Below are positions 25,725-34,229 of a stretch of DNA of 64,000 nucleotides, piece after piece. The notes below the pieces were generated by a model. That model did not search any database. It saw only the letters and a program-made list of their open reading frames with translations, and had not been told where the DNA came from. The DNA comes from Thalassolituus sp034111725 (GTDB lineage Bacteria; Pseudomonadota; Gammaproteobacteria; Pseudomonadales; Oceanobacteraceae), in NCBI RefSeq assembly GCF_034111725.1, contig NZ_JAWUWR010000033.1:1-64000 (forward strand), read 5' to 3'. How positions within the stretch are numbered: the stretch's first letter is position 1; each line of letters begins with the position of its first letter. The translations under genes and the position numbers were made by a program.

Positions 25725-28391
25725 ATGATTACACCCGCTCGTATCACTCTTTCGATTGCCTTAGCTTGTACACTTATTGCCTGTAAATCTGGCGGCGGCA
25801 GTGGCAGCGACTCGGGCTTGCGCTTGTCAGGCCAGTTAAGCATCCCGGTTAACACCGTCACCGATTCAGATGTTAACGATAGCTTGGCAACCTATGCGTC
25901 TAACAATGATCCATCGACACCACAAAGTATCCCTAACCGTGTAACTGTACATGGCTTTGCCTCGGCGGTGCCGACTTTTGCAGCCGCCAGTGATGCCGGC
26001 GATTTTGAGCGTTTTGACAACGATGCCGATGAAGACGATTACTTCTCGGTTAGCCTCCAAGCTGGGCAAAAAATTACCCTGCAAGTCGTTGATTTTGAAG
26101 GTAATAATACTGGATCAGCGTACAGTGGCGACCTCGATCTTTATCTATTCAAACCGCCACTAGAAACCTCTATTTTAAGCTCACTAAACGAATCTGAGTT
26201 TGAAGAAATCATCGTTCCCGCCGATGGTGAATATTTAGTTAACGTCTATGCCTACAGCGGCATCTCTAAATACGTACTGCGCATTCAACCGGCAGATACC
26301 AGTATTACCAGTACATCCAATAGCAAAGGTTTTGCACCTTTCGTACTCGATCAAGCCGTCGTGCAGTGGAAGGACAATAGCTCAGCGGCTAATGCTAAAG
26401 CCCTATCAGGTATAGAGCCGCCAGCAGAAACACACAGCCGTGCCTTAGGTACAACTAGGTTGAACGCCGACCACTACTCCAGCGAGTATCCGGCCAAGGT
26501 TAAAATGGCGCGCATTCAAGCTGCGGCACTAACACCACTACAAGCTTTCAATCCTGAGCTAGCGCGAGCAAGGCAAACCCTGATTGATATCAAACGCTTA
26601 AACGAACGCGACGACGTCGAGTTTGCCGAGCCAAACTATATTCGCCATGCGCTGCGAACACCCAACGACCCGTTATATCGTAATCAATATCACTACAACG
26701 ACATCAACCTGCCTCAAGCATGGGATATCACCACTGGCAGTCGCGCTGGCGGCGGTAATGTCATTGTTGCCGTACTCGATACAGGGGTATTTCTCGCGCA
26801 CCCCGATTTAAGTAACCAATTGGTGAGTGGTTATGACTTCATTTCAGACAGCACCAATGCCAACGACGGTAACGGTATTGATAGTAATCCTGATGATCCG
26901 GGTGACAGCACTCAGCGTGGCGGTAGCTCATGGCATGGTACACATGTCAGTGGCACGGTCGCAGCGGAAACCAATAACAGTACCGGCGGCGCGGGTGTGA
27001 GCTGGAGCGCTAAAATTATGCCGGTGCGGGTATTGGGCACCCAAGGTGGGGAATCGAGCGATATCATCCAAGGTATTCGCTACGCAGCAGGGTTAAGTAA
27101 CAATAGCGGCACAGTGCCCAGCCAGAAAGCCGACATCATCAATATGAGTTTAGGTAGCTATGGTGCATCAACCGCCGAACAAAATGCCATTACCGCGGCG
27201 CGTAATGCAGGTGTCATCATTGTCGCAGCTGCCGGTAACGATGGTAGCTCCGAGCTATCCTATCCCGCCTCCTACAATGGTGTGATATCGGTTAGCGCCA
27301 TCGGTCCTGATGGCAATATCGCTTATTACTCCAACTCCGGTAGTAAAATCGACGTAGCAGCACCTGGAGGTGATCTAACGGCTGATCGTAATGCCGATGG
27401 ACAATCTGATGGCGTATTAAGTACTTCCGTCAATGATGCCAGTGGCGCTCGTGTTGCCTCTTACTATTTGGAACAGGGCACCTCAATGGCGACCCCTCAT
27501 GTGGCTGGCGTGCTCGCGTTAATGAAAGCCGTCAATCCAGATCTAACACCCGTACAAGTCGATAATGCGCTTGCAGCAGGAGAGCTAACCGATCAAAGCG
27601 GACGTAATAACGAATTTGGATACGGCGTTATCAATGCCTATAAAGCAGTTGTCGCTGCGCAAAATATTGGCGGCACTAGCAGTACCACTCCCGTGTTGGA
27701 ATCTTCACCGAATAACCTCAGCTTAGGTACGGATGACAGCGCTAACTTTACCGTTAGCAATGCCAACCAAGACTCTACCGATCCTATGATCACCAGCGTC
27801 ACTGACGATGCTAACTGGCTAACGGTGTCGTCGAGTAGCGTCGATGCTAATGGGCTGGGCAGCTATAGCGTCACCCTTGATCGCACTGACTTGATCGATG
27901 GTATTTATGACGCAACGATTACCGTTACCCCCGACAGCGGTTACCCCTTGTCGATCAGCGTAACAATGCAAGTCGGTGATGTCGTGAGCGGTGGAGGCAT
28001 GACGCAGCAATACATTTTATTGCTCGATGCCGACAGCGAAAACGAAGATGTAGTCGCCGAGACACAAAGCGATAGCAGCGGTAATTATGAATTCACAGGC
28101 CTAAAACCCGGGCGCTATATCATTAATGCTGGTTCTGATATCGATGTCGATTTGTTGATTTGCCAAAGCGGGGAAACCTGTGGTGCCTACCCGAGCTTAG
28201 GAGCAGAACAAATAATTGAACTGACTGATACAGACCGCGCTAATGTCGATTTTGTTATTAGTGTAATTGGTGGTTTTAATAGTAGTGCTGCTAGCGTTCA
28301 AAGCCGTCCAATTACCAATAACGACGCGGAAAAGAGTAACGACACTGAGGAAAATAACAGCAAACAATCAGTTCACTCTATCGCAAACTGA
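25725..28391 (+). CDS. Lipoprotein S8 (subtilisin-family) protease, multidomain
   Basis: The ATG at 25725 has GGAG six bases upstream and starts a lipoprotein signal with lipobox LIAC (Cys20) and a Gly/Ser linker; earlier codons in frame are ignored. The protein is 888 residues. Domains: a PPC-like beta domain (about 90-188), a propeptide ending in VEFAEPNY (about 205-305), the S8 catalytic domain with Asp352 (VLDTG), His404 (HGTH) and Ser587 (GTSMATPH), a BACON-like domain (about 655-750) and an SdrD B-like domain near the end (about 760-850). All catalytic residues are present. A PPC domain before the propeptide is unusual, as it is normally C-terminal. Likely attached to the outer membrane. 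Confidence 0.88.
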   Translation: MITPARITLSIALACTLIACKSGGGSGSDSGLRLSGQLSIPVNTVTDSDVNDSLATYASNNDPSTPQSIPNRVTVHGFASAVPTFAAASDAGDFERFDNDADEDDYFSVSLQAGQKITLQVVDFEGNNTGSAYSGDLDLYLFKPPLETSILSSLNESEFEEIIVPADGEYLVNVYAYSGISKYVLRIQPADTSITSTSNSKGFAPFVLDQAVVQWKDNSSAANAKALSGIEPPAETHSRALGTTRLNADHYSSEYPAKVKMARIQAAALTPLQAFNPELARARQTLIDIKRLNERDDVEFAEPNYIRHALRTPNDPLYRNQYHYNDINLPQAWDITTGSRAGGGNVIVAVLDTGVFLAHPDLSNQLVSGYDFISDSTNANDGNGIDSNPDDPGDSTQRGGSSWHGTHVSGTVAAETNNSTGGAGVSWSAKIMPVRVLGTQGGESSDIIQGIRYAAGLSNNSGTVPSQKADIINMSLGSYGASTAEQNAITAARNAGVIIVAAAGNDGSSELSYPASYNGVISVSAIGPDGNIAYYSNSGSKIDVAAPGGDLTADRNADGQSDGVLSTSVNDASGARVASYYLEQGTSMATPHVAGVLALMKAVNPDLTPVQVDNALAAGELTDQSGRNNEFGYGVINAYKAVVAAQNIGGTSSTTPVLESSPNNLSLGTDDSANFTVSNANQDSTDPMITSVTDDANWLTVSSSSVDANGLGSYSVTLDRTDLIDGIYDATITVTPDSGYPLSISVTMQVGDVVSGGGMTQQYILLLDADSENEDVVAETQSDSSGNYEFTGLKPGRYIINAGSDIDVDLLICQSGETCGAYPSLGAEQIIELTDTDRANVDFVISVIGGFNSSAASVQSRPITNNDAEKSNDTEENNSKQSVHSIAN

Positions 28392-28396
28392 TTGTT
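28363..28396. repeat. 11-bp inverted repeat over the protease stop codon
   Basis: AACAATCAGTT (28363-28373) pairs perfectly with AACTGATTGTT (28386-28396) around a 12-base loop. The right arm contains the TGA stop. No long T-run follows, so it may be a weak bidirectional terminator between the convergent protease and SMP-30-like genes. Confidence 0.45.
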
Positions 28397-28403
28397 CATA
28401 AGC

Positions 28404-29471
28404 CTAAAATCTAAGCACACCAATGGCACCTGAATGCAGGGTGCCTAGGTGTAACCCATCGTCTTCGGGTTGCACCGAGGTTACATTACCCACAGTAACG
28501 GCCGCTCTATCATGCAAGCTTTGCAATACTTCACCTTGCGCAGAAAACTGCACAATCAAACCGTAAGCTGGCGGCACAGGTAATAGCGAACTTGGTAATT
28601 TAGCCATTTGATTTTTCACCCAAGGATACGGGTGCAGCGCATCTAAAACAGGGCTGCGCAAAGCATACATAGCAACCCAAAAACTGCCATCGGCAGCACG
28701 CGCAATACCATCGGGAATGCTCGGCAATCCATCAGCAAAAATCACTTTCTCGCCTTTTCTATCGCCTGTTAGAAACACTTTGGTAATTTGATAACGATAG
28801 GTTTCATTGACCAGCACGAATGACTGATCGGCGCTCACAGCGACACCATTTGCGAAGGCTAAATCATCCGCCAACAAGGTTAATTCACCGCTCGGTTTAA
28901 GCGCAAATAAACGGCCACTGGGGCGGGCTTCGAGTGCGTCATTTAAATACTGCGCTAATGGCCAATGCGTACTAGCATCCGAGAAATAAATCGTACCGTC
29001 ATTACCGATATCAACATCATCGACAACGCCTAATGCTTCGCCCTGATAATGATCTGCTAATACTTGCAATGTCCCCTCATGCGTCCACTTCAATAAACCA
29101 CGAACACCATCAGCAATAATAAGTTCATCGCTCGACGTCATGGCCAGTCCAAGGGGACGGCCTTGAGTATTCGCAACCGTTTGCCAACGACCAGCATCCT
29201 CACCGCTAGTGCAGAGTTTCAGAATGCTGCCATCATCGACACCGGTGTAACGACAGCCGTTGCGATCGAGTGCGACATCTTCACCACCATGCACGCCTGC
29301 TGGAAGAAGAGTCATTTGTGCCGACTGCAACATGTCGTTAGGCGTATAGGCACCATCCAATAATTGGGGAGTTGAGGGTGTGGTGGCAGCAGAGTTAATC
29401 GGTGAAGGCAGCAATAAAGCTGCACCGACAATGACACCTAATCCAACGGTTAAATAGGTTAGTGATCGCAT
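28404..29471 (-). CDS. SMP-30/strictosidine synthase-like beta-propeller protein
   Basis: A 355-residue protein with an N-terminal membrane anchor or signal peptide (residues 1-28). The rest has repeats of a six-bladed propeller: GEDVALDRNGCRYTGVDDG, DVDIGNDGTIYFSDAS and NGVAVSADQSFVLVNETYRYQI. The last two are typical of the strictosidine-synthase/APMAP branch rather than gluconolactonase. The probable role is a periplasmic lactonase or esterase, but the substrate is unknown. A GAGG ribosome site precedes the ATG. An intrinsic terminator lies just upstream, so it is probably read separately from the metallo-hydrolase gene. Confidence 0.75.
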   Translation of the reverse strand: MRSLTYLTVGLGVIVGAALLLPSPINSAATTPSTPQLLDGAYTPNDMLQSAQMTLLPAGVHGGEDVALDRNGCRYTGVDDGSILKLCTSGEDAGRWQTVANTQGRPLGLAMTSSDELIIADGVRGLLKWTHEGTLQVLADHYQGEALGVVDDVDIGNDGTIYFSDASTHWPLAQYLNDALEARPSGRLFALKPSGELTLLADDLAFANGVAVSADQSFVLVNETYRYQITKVFLTGDRKGEKVIFADGLPSIPDGIARAADGSFWVAMYALRSPVLDALHPYPWVKNQMAKLPSSLLPVPPAYGLIVQFSAQGEVLQSLHDRAAVTVGNVTSVQPEDDGLHLGTLHSGAIGVLRF

Positions 29472-29491
29472 AATGTCCTCTTTTTATAATT

Positions 29492-29524
29492 ATAAAAAGC
29501 CAAGAAACATTAAGTTCTTGGCTT
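29492..29524 (-). terminator. Intrinsic terminator after metallo-hydrolase gene
   Basis: Read on the minus strand, the stem AAGCCAAGAA/TTCTTGGCTT is a perfect 10 bp with an 8-base loop and a run of Ts. It ends the metallo-beta-lactamase-fold transcript 40 bases after its stop codon. Confidence 0.8.
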
Positions 29525-29564
29525 AAATCAAATAACGTCTATTTTAAGCTAGATTGTACTGGTA

Positions 29565-30467
29565 TTACACACCTTGATAAACAATGCCAACCCACTGATC
29601 TGGCTTAAGGAATCCATCACCCCATTCGGCGTCTAAATCGGCGGTAGGTTTCGCAGCAACAACCTCATCTTGAGTTTTACCCGCATCTTTCATTGTTTTA
29701 ATACGCTCATAAACAGTACTTAGCATATCCCGATAAGCCACCAACTCTGCTTTATTCGATAAAGCGCCATGACCAGGAATAACTTTAGTATCATTATTAA
29801 TGCGCGCTAATACTTTATTTACTCCGGCGATAACACCGGCGATAGAGCCTTTACTATCAGGATCAATAAAAGGGTAAAAGCCTGAGAAGTATAAGTCGCC
29901 GACATGGATAACATTCGCATTTTTGAAGAAGATATAGCTGTCACTATCGGTATGAGCATTATCAACATGCACCATATTCAGGTCATCGTTATTCCAATGA
30001 AAGGTCACTTCGTTAGTGAAGGTGATCACAGGTAAAGCAGCTTTCGGCTGAGGACCACTTTTCATATTAAATGCTTTAACAAACTGATCGCTTGATAAAC
30101 GCTTACGGACATTTTCGTGCGCGACAATAATAGTACCCGCTTCACCCATCGCTTGGTTGTCGCCAGTGTGGTCGCCATGCCAATGGGTATTAACCAAAAA
30201 CTTAGGGGTATCGCCACCCGCGGCTTTAATGGCTTTCATGATTTTTTTGTTCAATGGTGCAAATTGATCATCAATTAAAAAGGTCCCATCAGGCCCGATA
30301 CTCACAGCAATATTACCACCCGAACCTGTCATCATATAAATACCTGAAGCCACTTCGGTGGTTTGAATGGTGACATCGGCATAAGGATTTTCATGCTCGT
30401 GGGCAACCGCTCCCGCGGCTACAAACAACGCACTCAATAAAAAACTCGTGGATTTAGCCATTTTCAT
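29565..30467 (-). CDS. Periplasmic metallo-beta-lactamase-fold hydrolase
   Basis: The ATG at 30467 has AGGAG seven bases upstream; a longer reading starts 50 codons earlier but has no signal of a start. The 300-residue protein begins with a signal peptide (cut near AVA, residue 22). The zinc motif THWHGDH has His95, His97, Asp99 and His100; further ligands are in DNAHTDSD, HVGDLYF and PGHG. The complete HxHxDH set suggests an active two-zinc enzyme. The family is broad: lactonase, glyoxalase, sulfatase-type or beta-lactam hydrolase cannot be separated by eye. It is transcribed alone. Confidence 0.8.
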   Translation of the reverse strand: MKMAKSTSFLLSALFVAAGAVAHEHENPYADVTIQTTEVASGIYMMTGSGGNIAVSIGPDGTFLIDDQFAPLNKKIMKAIKAAGGDTPKFLVNTHWHGDHTGDNQAMGEAGTIIVAHENVRKRLSSDQFVKAFNMKSGPQPKAALPVITFTNEVTFHWNNDDLNMVHVDNAHTDSDSYIFFKNANVIHVGDLYFSGFYPFIDPDSKGSIAGVIAGVNKVLARINNDTKVIPGHGALSNKAELVAYRDMLSTVYERIKTMKDAGKTQDEVVAAKPTADLDAEWGDGFLKPDQWVGIVYQGV

Positions 30468-30708
30468 CATATTGCTCCTGATATTTAGGATTAACCGACG
30501 GAAAGTCGTTGTCGGGAAGAACAGTTTAACAATATTTATATGAAATAAGCGATGTCGAAAAAGTATGATAAGAGCAACAGTCTGTCGCAGATAAGCAGAG
30601 AAAAGAACGATCCACAAAGAGTGGATCGGGATTATTTAAAAACTCTATAGAGGCCAATCACAAGAATATAAGCTGCTATTGATGATCCATGTATGTAGCG
30701 CCAAAGTG

Positions 30709-31479
30709 TTACACCAGCAAATAACCACCATCAACATTGATACAGGTACCCGTGGTGTAGCTTGCGGCATCAGATGCAAGATACAAGACAGTGCCCGCCA
30801 TTTCTTCCGGCATGGCAACACGCTTCATCGGAATGTGCATCATCGCATGCTTTAAGATAGCGTCATTCTTTGTTAGCGCACTAGCAAATTTGGTATCAGT
30901 TAAACCGGGTAACAATGCATTCACACGAATACCCAGCTGCGCACATTCTTTTGCAAATGCCTTTGTCATCGCAATGACGGAAGACTTGGTAATGGAATAA
31001 ATACCTTGTAAATCACCCGGCACAACGCCATTAACGGAAGCAACGTTGATAATACTGCCGCCGCCATTTTTCTTCATCAGGTTACCGCCTTTAACGCACA
31101 TAAAGAAATAACCGCGAATATTTACATCAACGGTTTTACTGTAAGCGCCTAAATCGGTATCTAAAATATGACCAAAATACGGATTAGCAGCAGCGTTATT
31201 AACCAAAATATCTAACTTGCCATGCTTGGTTTCGATCGCGCTGAAACACGCTTCAATTTGATCCATCTCGCCGATATGACATGCTAGTGCTTCTGCACTA
31301 CCACCCGCTTCATTGATCGCATTCGCAACCAATTGGCAATCGTCAACTTTACGGCTAGAAACAATCACATGTGCGCCTGCAGCGGCGAGTAGTTTTGCGA
31401 TGCTTTCGCCAATACCACGGCTAGCGCCTGTTACCAATGCTACGCGGCCAGTAAGATCAAATAAGCTCGTTGGATTCAT
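30709..31479 (-). CDS. Short-chain dehydrogenase/reductase (SDR)
   Basis: A 256-residue classical SDR: NAD(P)-binding TGASRGIG (18-25), NNAA, catalytic Ser in NVASVNG, and the YSITK active-site Tyr/Lys. The sequence context (ASRGIGESIAKLLAAAGAHVIVSSRK) is like DHRS4-type and acyl-chain oxidoreductases. The end (YTTGTCINVDGGYLL) is complete. It is the last gene of a five-gene cluster read leftward, 15 bases after the histidine phosphatase gene, and probably oxidises or reduces a hydroxy/keto acyl intermediate. Confidence 0.85.
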   Translation of the reverse strand: MNPTSLFDLTGRVALVTGASRGIGESIAKLLAAAGAHVIVSSRKVDDCQLVANAINEAGGSAEALACHIGEMDQIEACFSAIETKHGKLDILVNNAAANPYFGHILDTDLGAYSKTVDVNIRGYFFMCVKGGNLMKKNGGGSIINVASVNGVVPGDLQGIYSITKSSVIAMTKAFAKECAQLGIRVNALLPGLTDTKFASALTKNDAILKHAMMHIPMKRVAMPEEMAGTVLYLASDAASYTTGTCINVDGGYLLV

Positions 31480-31494
31480 ATGTGTTTCCTAGTT

Positions 31495-32187
31495 TTAACG
31501 ATAGGTCAGATACTGTTTACCAGCACTGGCTAAATGATGATGTTCGTTACACGAGGCAAGGCTAACTTTGCCTTCGCGGTTATAAAGCAATTGCGAGATT
31601 CCGGCATTTAGCAGCGTCCAATTTAATTCGAACGCTTTGTCATGGCTTAATCCCAAGCAGTGCTGGGCAATTGCAGTGACGGGTCCACCCGAGGTAAATA
31701 CCACAACATTTTTGCCATTGGCCTTCGTCAAAAGATCGGCTAAGGCTTGCGTGCAACGCTCAGTGAAATGGCTCCACGATTCAATATAATCATCATCGTG
31801 TTCTCCAGATGTCCAACGCTCAACAGCTTTTGCAAATAACTCTTGAAAAGCTTTACGGCGATTTTTTTGCGTTAACAACCAAGCTCCCAATGCAGCCTTG
31901 TGCTTAAAATTCGGAAAAGCACAGGCAATGACATCGTCTGAATCAAATTCATTAAATCCGGGCATTTCAGTAATCGGCCCAAAACTATGCCAATGACACT
32001 GCGCCGATTGCATCGTTTCGCGATGGCGCTGCATTGCGCCATGAACAACCATCGACGCTTCAATGCCGCGCTGAGCCAGCGCCTTACCGACTAACTCGCC
32101 TTGAGCAAAACCTAACTCAGACAGTTGATCATAATTTAATTTGTCAAAACCCGCCTGACCATGACGTACCAGATAAATGCTGGCCAT
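31495..32187 (-). CDS. Histidine phosphatase (phosphoglycerate-mutase-like) family protein
   Basis: A 230-residue protein beginning IYLVRHGQA, where His9 in the RHG motif is the expected phospho-acceptor. FTSGGPVTAI later carries the usual second half of the active site, although the common second His position is less clear. No signal peptide is seen. It starts three bases after the APH kinase gene ends, so it is almost certainly in the same operon. The role may be dephosphorylation of an intermediate or a salvage phosphatase in the acyl-CoA route. Confidence 0.82.
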   Translation of the reverse strand: MASIYLVRHGQAGFDKLNYDQLSELGFAQGELVGKALAQRGIEASMVVHGAMQRHRETMQSAQCHWHSFGPITEMPGFNEFDSDDVIACAFPNFKHKAALGAWLLTQKNRRKAFQELFAKAVERWTSGEHDDDYIESWSHFTERCTQALADLLTKANGKNVVVFTSGGPVTAIAQHCLGLSHDKAFELNWTLLNAGISQLLYNREGKVSLASCNEHHHLASAGKQYLTYR

Positions 32188-32190
32188 AAC

Positions 32191-33294
32191 TTAATGGCCA
32201 GCCTTTGGTAATTGGCTGCGCTTGATAATGCGATTACAGCGCCAGTTTAAGTAATTCACCATAATCCAAAAATTCTTAAAGGCTGGATTATCGGTTTGCT
32301 TATGGTGATAACGGTAATAAATTTGTTGCGCAATAACGGCTAAGCGGAACAAACCAAAGACTTCATAAAAAGGCCACATAGCTTTATCGAGATTCATACG
32401 TTGGCAATAATGTTCAACAATTTCATTACGAGTTAGCATGCCAGACAAATGGCTTGGTTGACGGCGAACTGAACGCATGACCACATCATCGTCGGCTTGC
32501 ACCCAATAAGCTAAAGCACCACCCAAATCCATAAGTGGATCGCCTAAGGTTGCCATTTCCCAATCAAGAACGCCGATAATTTCACCGGGATTATCTGGAT
32601 TAAGAACCACGTTATCCATACGAAAATCGTTATGAATAATACACGTCGCTACGTCGTTCGGCTGATGCTCTTGCAACCATTTAATGGTCTTTTTAAAGCT
32701 GGGAACATTCCATGTTTTCGATTTACCATAGCGTTTCGTCCAACCATCAACTTGGCGCTGCACATACCCTTCGCCTTTACCTAGTGAATCAAGACCCGCT
32801 GCCTTGTAATCCACTTGATGCAAGTCGATCAATTTATCAAACGTGGAAATGCATAGATCACGTGCTTGTTCTGCACTCAGCTGCATACCTTTCGGTAAAT
32901 TACCGCGAGGAATAATACCAACCAAACGTTCCATAACATAGAAATCGCTACCGATAACGTTTTGGTCATCACACATAGCGATCATTTGTGGAACATAAGG
33001 ATAAACAGGTTTTAACGACGCCATGACGTTATATTCACGCTTCATATCGTGAGCACCGGCGGCCTTATGGCCCGACGGAGGACGTCGCATAATATAATCG
33101 ACTGGCTTACCATCCGCTTGCGCAGGGTAACTCAATTGATAGGTTAAATTCGATGCTCCACCAGAAAACTGACGAACCTCTGGCGTACCGCTTAAACCGT
33201 CAACCTGCTGCTGCAACCAAGTATTTAGCGCTTCAACATTAAAACTGTCGCTATCGCGTAAGGCCTTGGCCTGATCGATATATTCCTTAGACAT
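32191..33294 (-). CDS. APH-family phosphotransferase, ACAD10/LvaA-like
   Basis: The ATG at 33294 follows AGGAAA and gives a 367-residue protein. It has the aminoglycoside-phosphotransferase kinase fold: QFSGGASNLTYQL (nucleotide loop), HNDFRMDNVVLN (catalytic loop with the Asp base) and GVLDWEMATLGDPLMDLG (metal-binding Asp). This subgroup is like the kinase domain of ACAD10/ACAD11 and like LvaA of the levulinate pathway, which phosphorylate the 4-hydroxyl of 4-hydroxyacyl-CoA. It lies between an SDR and a phosphatase gene and close to an acyl-CoA dehydrogenase, the same partners. Antibiotic resistance is unlikely given this context. Confidence 0.85.
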   Translation of the reverse strand: MSKEYIDQAKALRDSDSFNVEALNTWLQQQVDGLSGTPEVRQFSGGASNLTYQLSYPAQADGKPVDYIMRRPPSGHKAAGAHDMKREYNVMASLKPVYPYVPQMIAMCDDQNVIGSDFYVMERLVGIIPRGNLPKGMQLSAEQARDLCISTFDKLIDLHQVDYKAAGLDSLGKGEGYVQRQVDGWTKRYGKSKTWNVPSFKKTIKWLQEHQPNDVATCIIHNDFRMDNVVLNPDNPGEIIGVLDWEMATLGDPLMDLGGALAYWVQADDDVVMRSVRRQPSHLSGMLTRNEIVEHYCQRMNLDKAMWPFYEVFGLFRLAVIAQQIYYRYHHKQTDNPAFKNFWIMVNYLNWRCNRIIKRSQLPKAGH

Positions 33295-33298
33295 ATTA

Positions 33299-34111
33299 TT
33301 ATTTCCTGCGCTCTTCACGCTTTTTCAATGCTTCAGCCATCTTGCCGATTTGATTACGGTAAATCCAAGGCAGGAAGCGTTTTACAAAATACGCACGACG
33401 ACCGACGGGATGCGGATTGCAAATCAGTTCATTTTTCTGCATCGATACGTAAGCTGCATCGGCTACATCGTCAGCATCTAAAGCGGATGATTCGAATACT
33501 TTATCGACGAATTTCAACATATCTGGATCAGATGTTTTCATTCCCACATTTAAATTGGTGCGGAAGAAACCTGGGCATAATGCGGTAGTGCCAATGCCGT
33601 ACGGTTTTAATTCGTAATGTATAGTTTCTGACAGTGCAACAACACCGGCTTTTGTCACGTTATAGGATGCCATCGAAGGTGCCACCATTAAACCGGCCAG
33701 CGATGCGACGTTAATAAAGTAGCCCGAACCTTGTTTTTTCATCAAAGGTGTAAAGGTGCGACAACCAAGAGCCACACCTTTTAAATTGATATCGATGATC
33801 CATTCCCACCACGCCCACTCACCGGCATCAATACGATCTCCAGTAGCAACGCCCGCATTGTTAATGACGACATCAATGCTGCCCCAACGCTGACTCACTT
33901 CTTCAGCTAGCGCTTGCCATTGTTCAGGACTGCGAACATCCAAAGAATAAATCCAACCATCACTGCCGGCAGCTTTGACCATTGCTAACGTTTCTTCTGA
34001 ACCTTCAGCATTAATATCAGCGATACAAATATGAGCACCCGCTTTGGCAAAGCGCAGCGCTAAGGCACGACCTAAACCGCTAGCGGCACCGGTAATTAAA
34101 ACGTATTTCAT
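33299..34111 (-). CDS. Short-chain dehydrogenase/reductase (SDR)
   Basis: A 270-residue classical SDR: TGAASGLG (7-14), NNAGVATGD, NVASLAGL and the active-site YNVTK. The C-terminus is longer than usual, basic and helical (RRAYFVKRFLPWIYRNQIGKMAEALKKREERRK), which may attach it to membrane or acyl substrates. It precedes the APH kinase by four bases, so translation is likely coupled. A 4-hydroxy/4-keto acyl-CoA substrate is inferred from the neighbours only. Confidence 0.83.
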   Translation of the reverse strand: MKYVLITGAASGLGRALALRFAKAGAHICIADINAEGSEETLAMVKAAGSDGWIYSLDVRSPEQWQALAEEVSQRWGSIDVVINNAGVATGDRIDAGEWAWWEWIIDINLKGVALGCRTFTPLMKKQGSGYFINVASLAGLMVAPSMASYNVTKAGVVALSETIHYELKPYGIGTTALCPGFFRTNLNVGMKTSDPDMLKFVDKVFESSALDADDVADAAYVSMQKNELICNPHPVGRRAYFVKRFLPWIYRNQIGKMAEALKKREERRK

Positions 34112-34184
34112 TATGTATTTACTCTAACGTGAAATTATCGCCGAACGTATCGACCTACGAATGTGTCTGCATTCTAGGCTGTGA

Positions 34185-34211
34185 ACAAACGGCTCCTTAA
34201 GAGTCGTTTGT
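34185..34211. repeat. Hairpin between acyl-CoA dehydrogenase and SDR genes
   Basis: ACAAACGGCTC (34185-34195) pairs with GAGTCGTTTGT (34201-34211) with one G-T pair. No clear T-run follows on the minus strand. It may lower expression of the downstream genes or protect an RNA end. Confidence 0.4.
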
Positions 34212-34229
34212 GCCACATCCGCTTGCTTC

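Noticed and set aside
25601..25786. Short reading before the lipoprotein subtilase with a GGAGGGG motif nearby
   Set aside because: The reading starts at TTG before that motif, has no recognisable content and overlaps the subtilase signal peptide in another frame.
32191..33294. Aminoglycoside resistance gene
   Set aside because: The fold is APH-like, but the neighbours are acyl-CoA enzymes and the subgroup fits ACAD10/LvaA.
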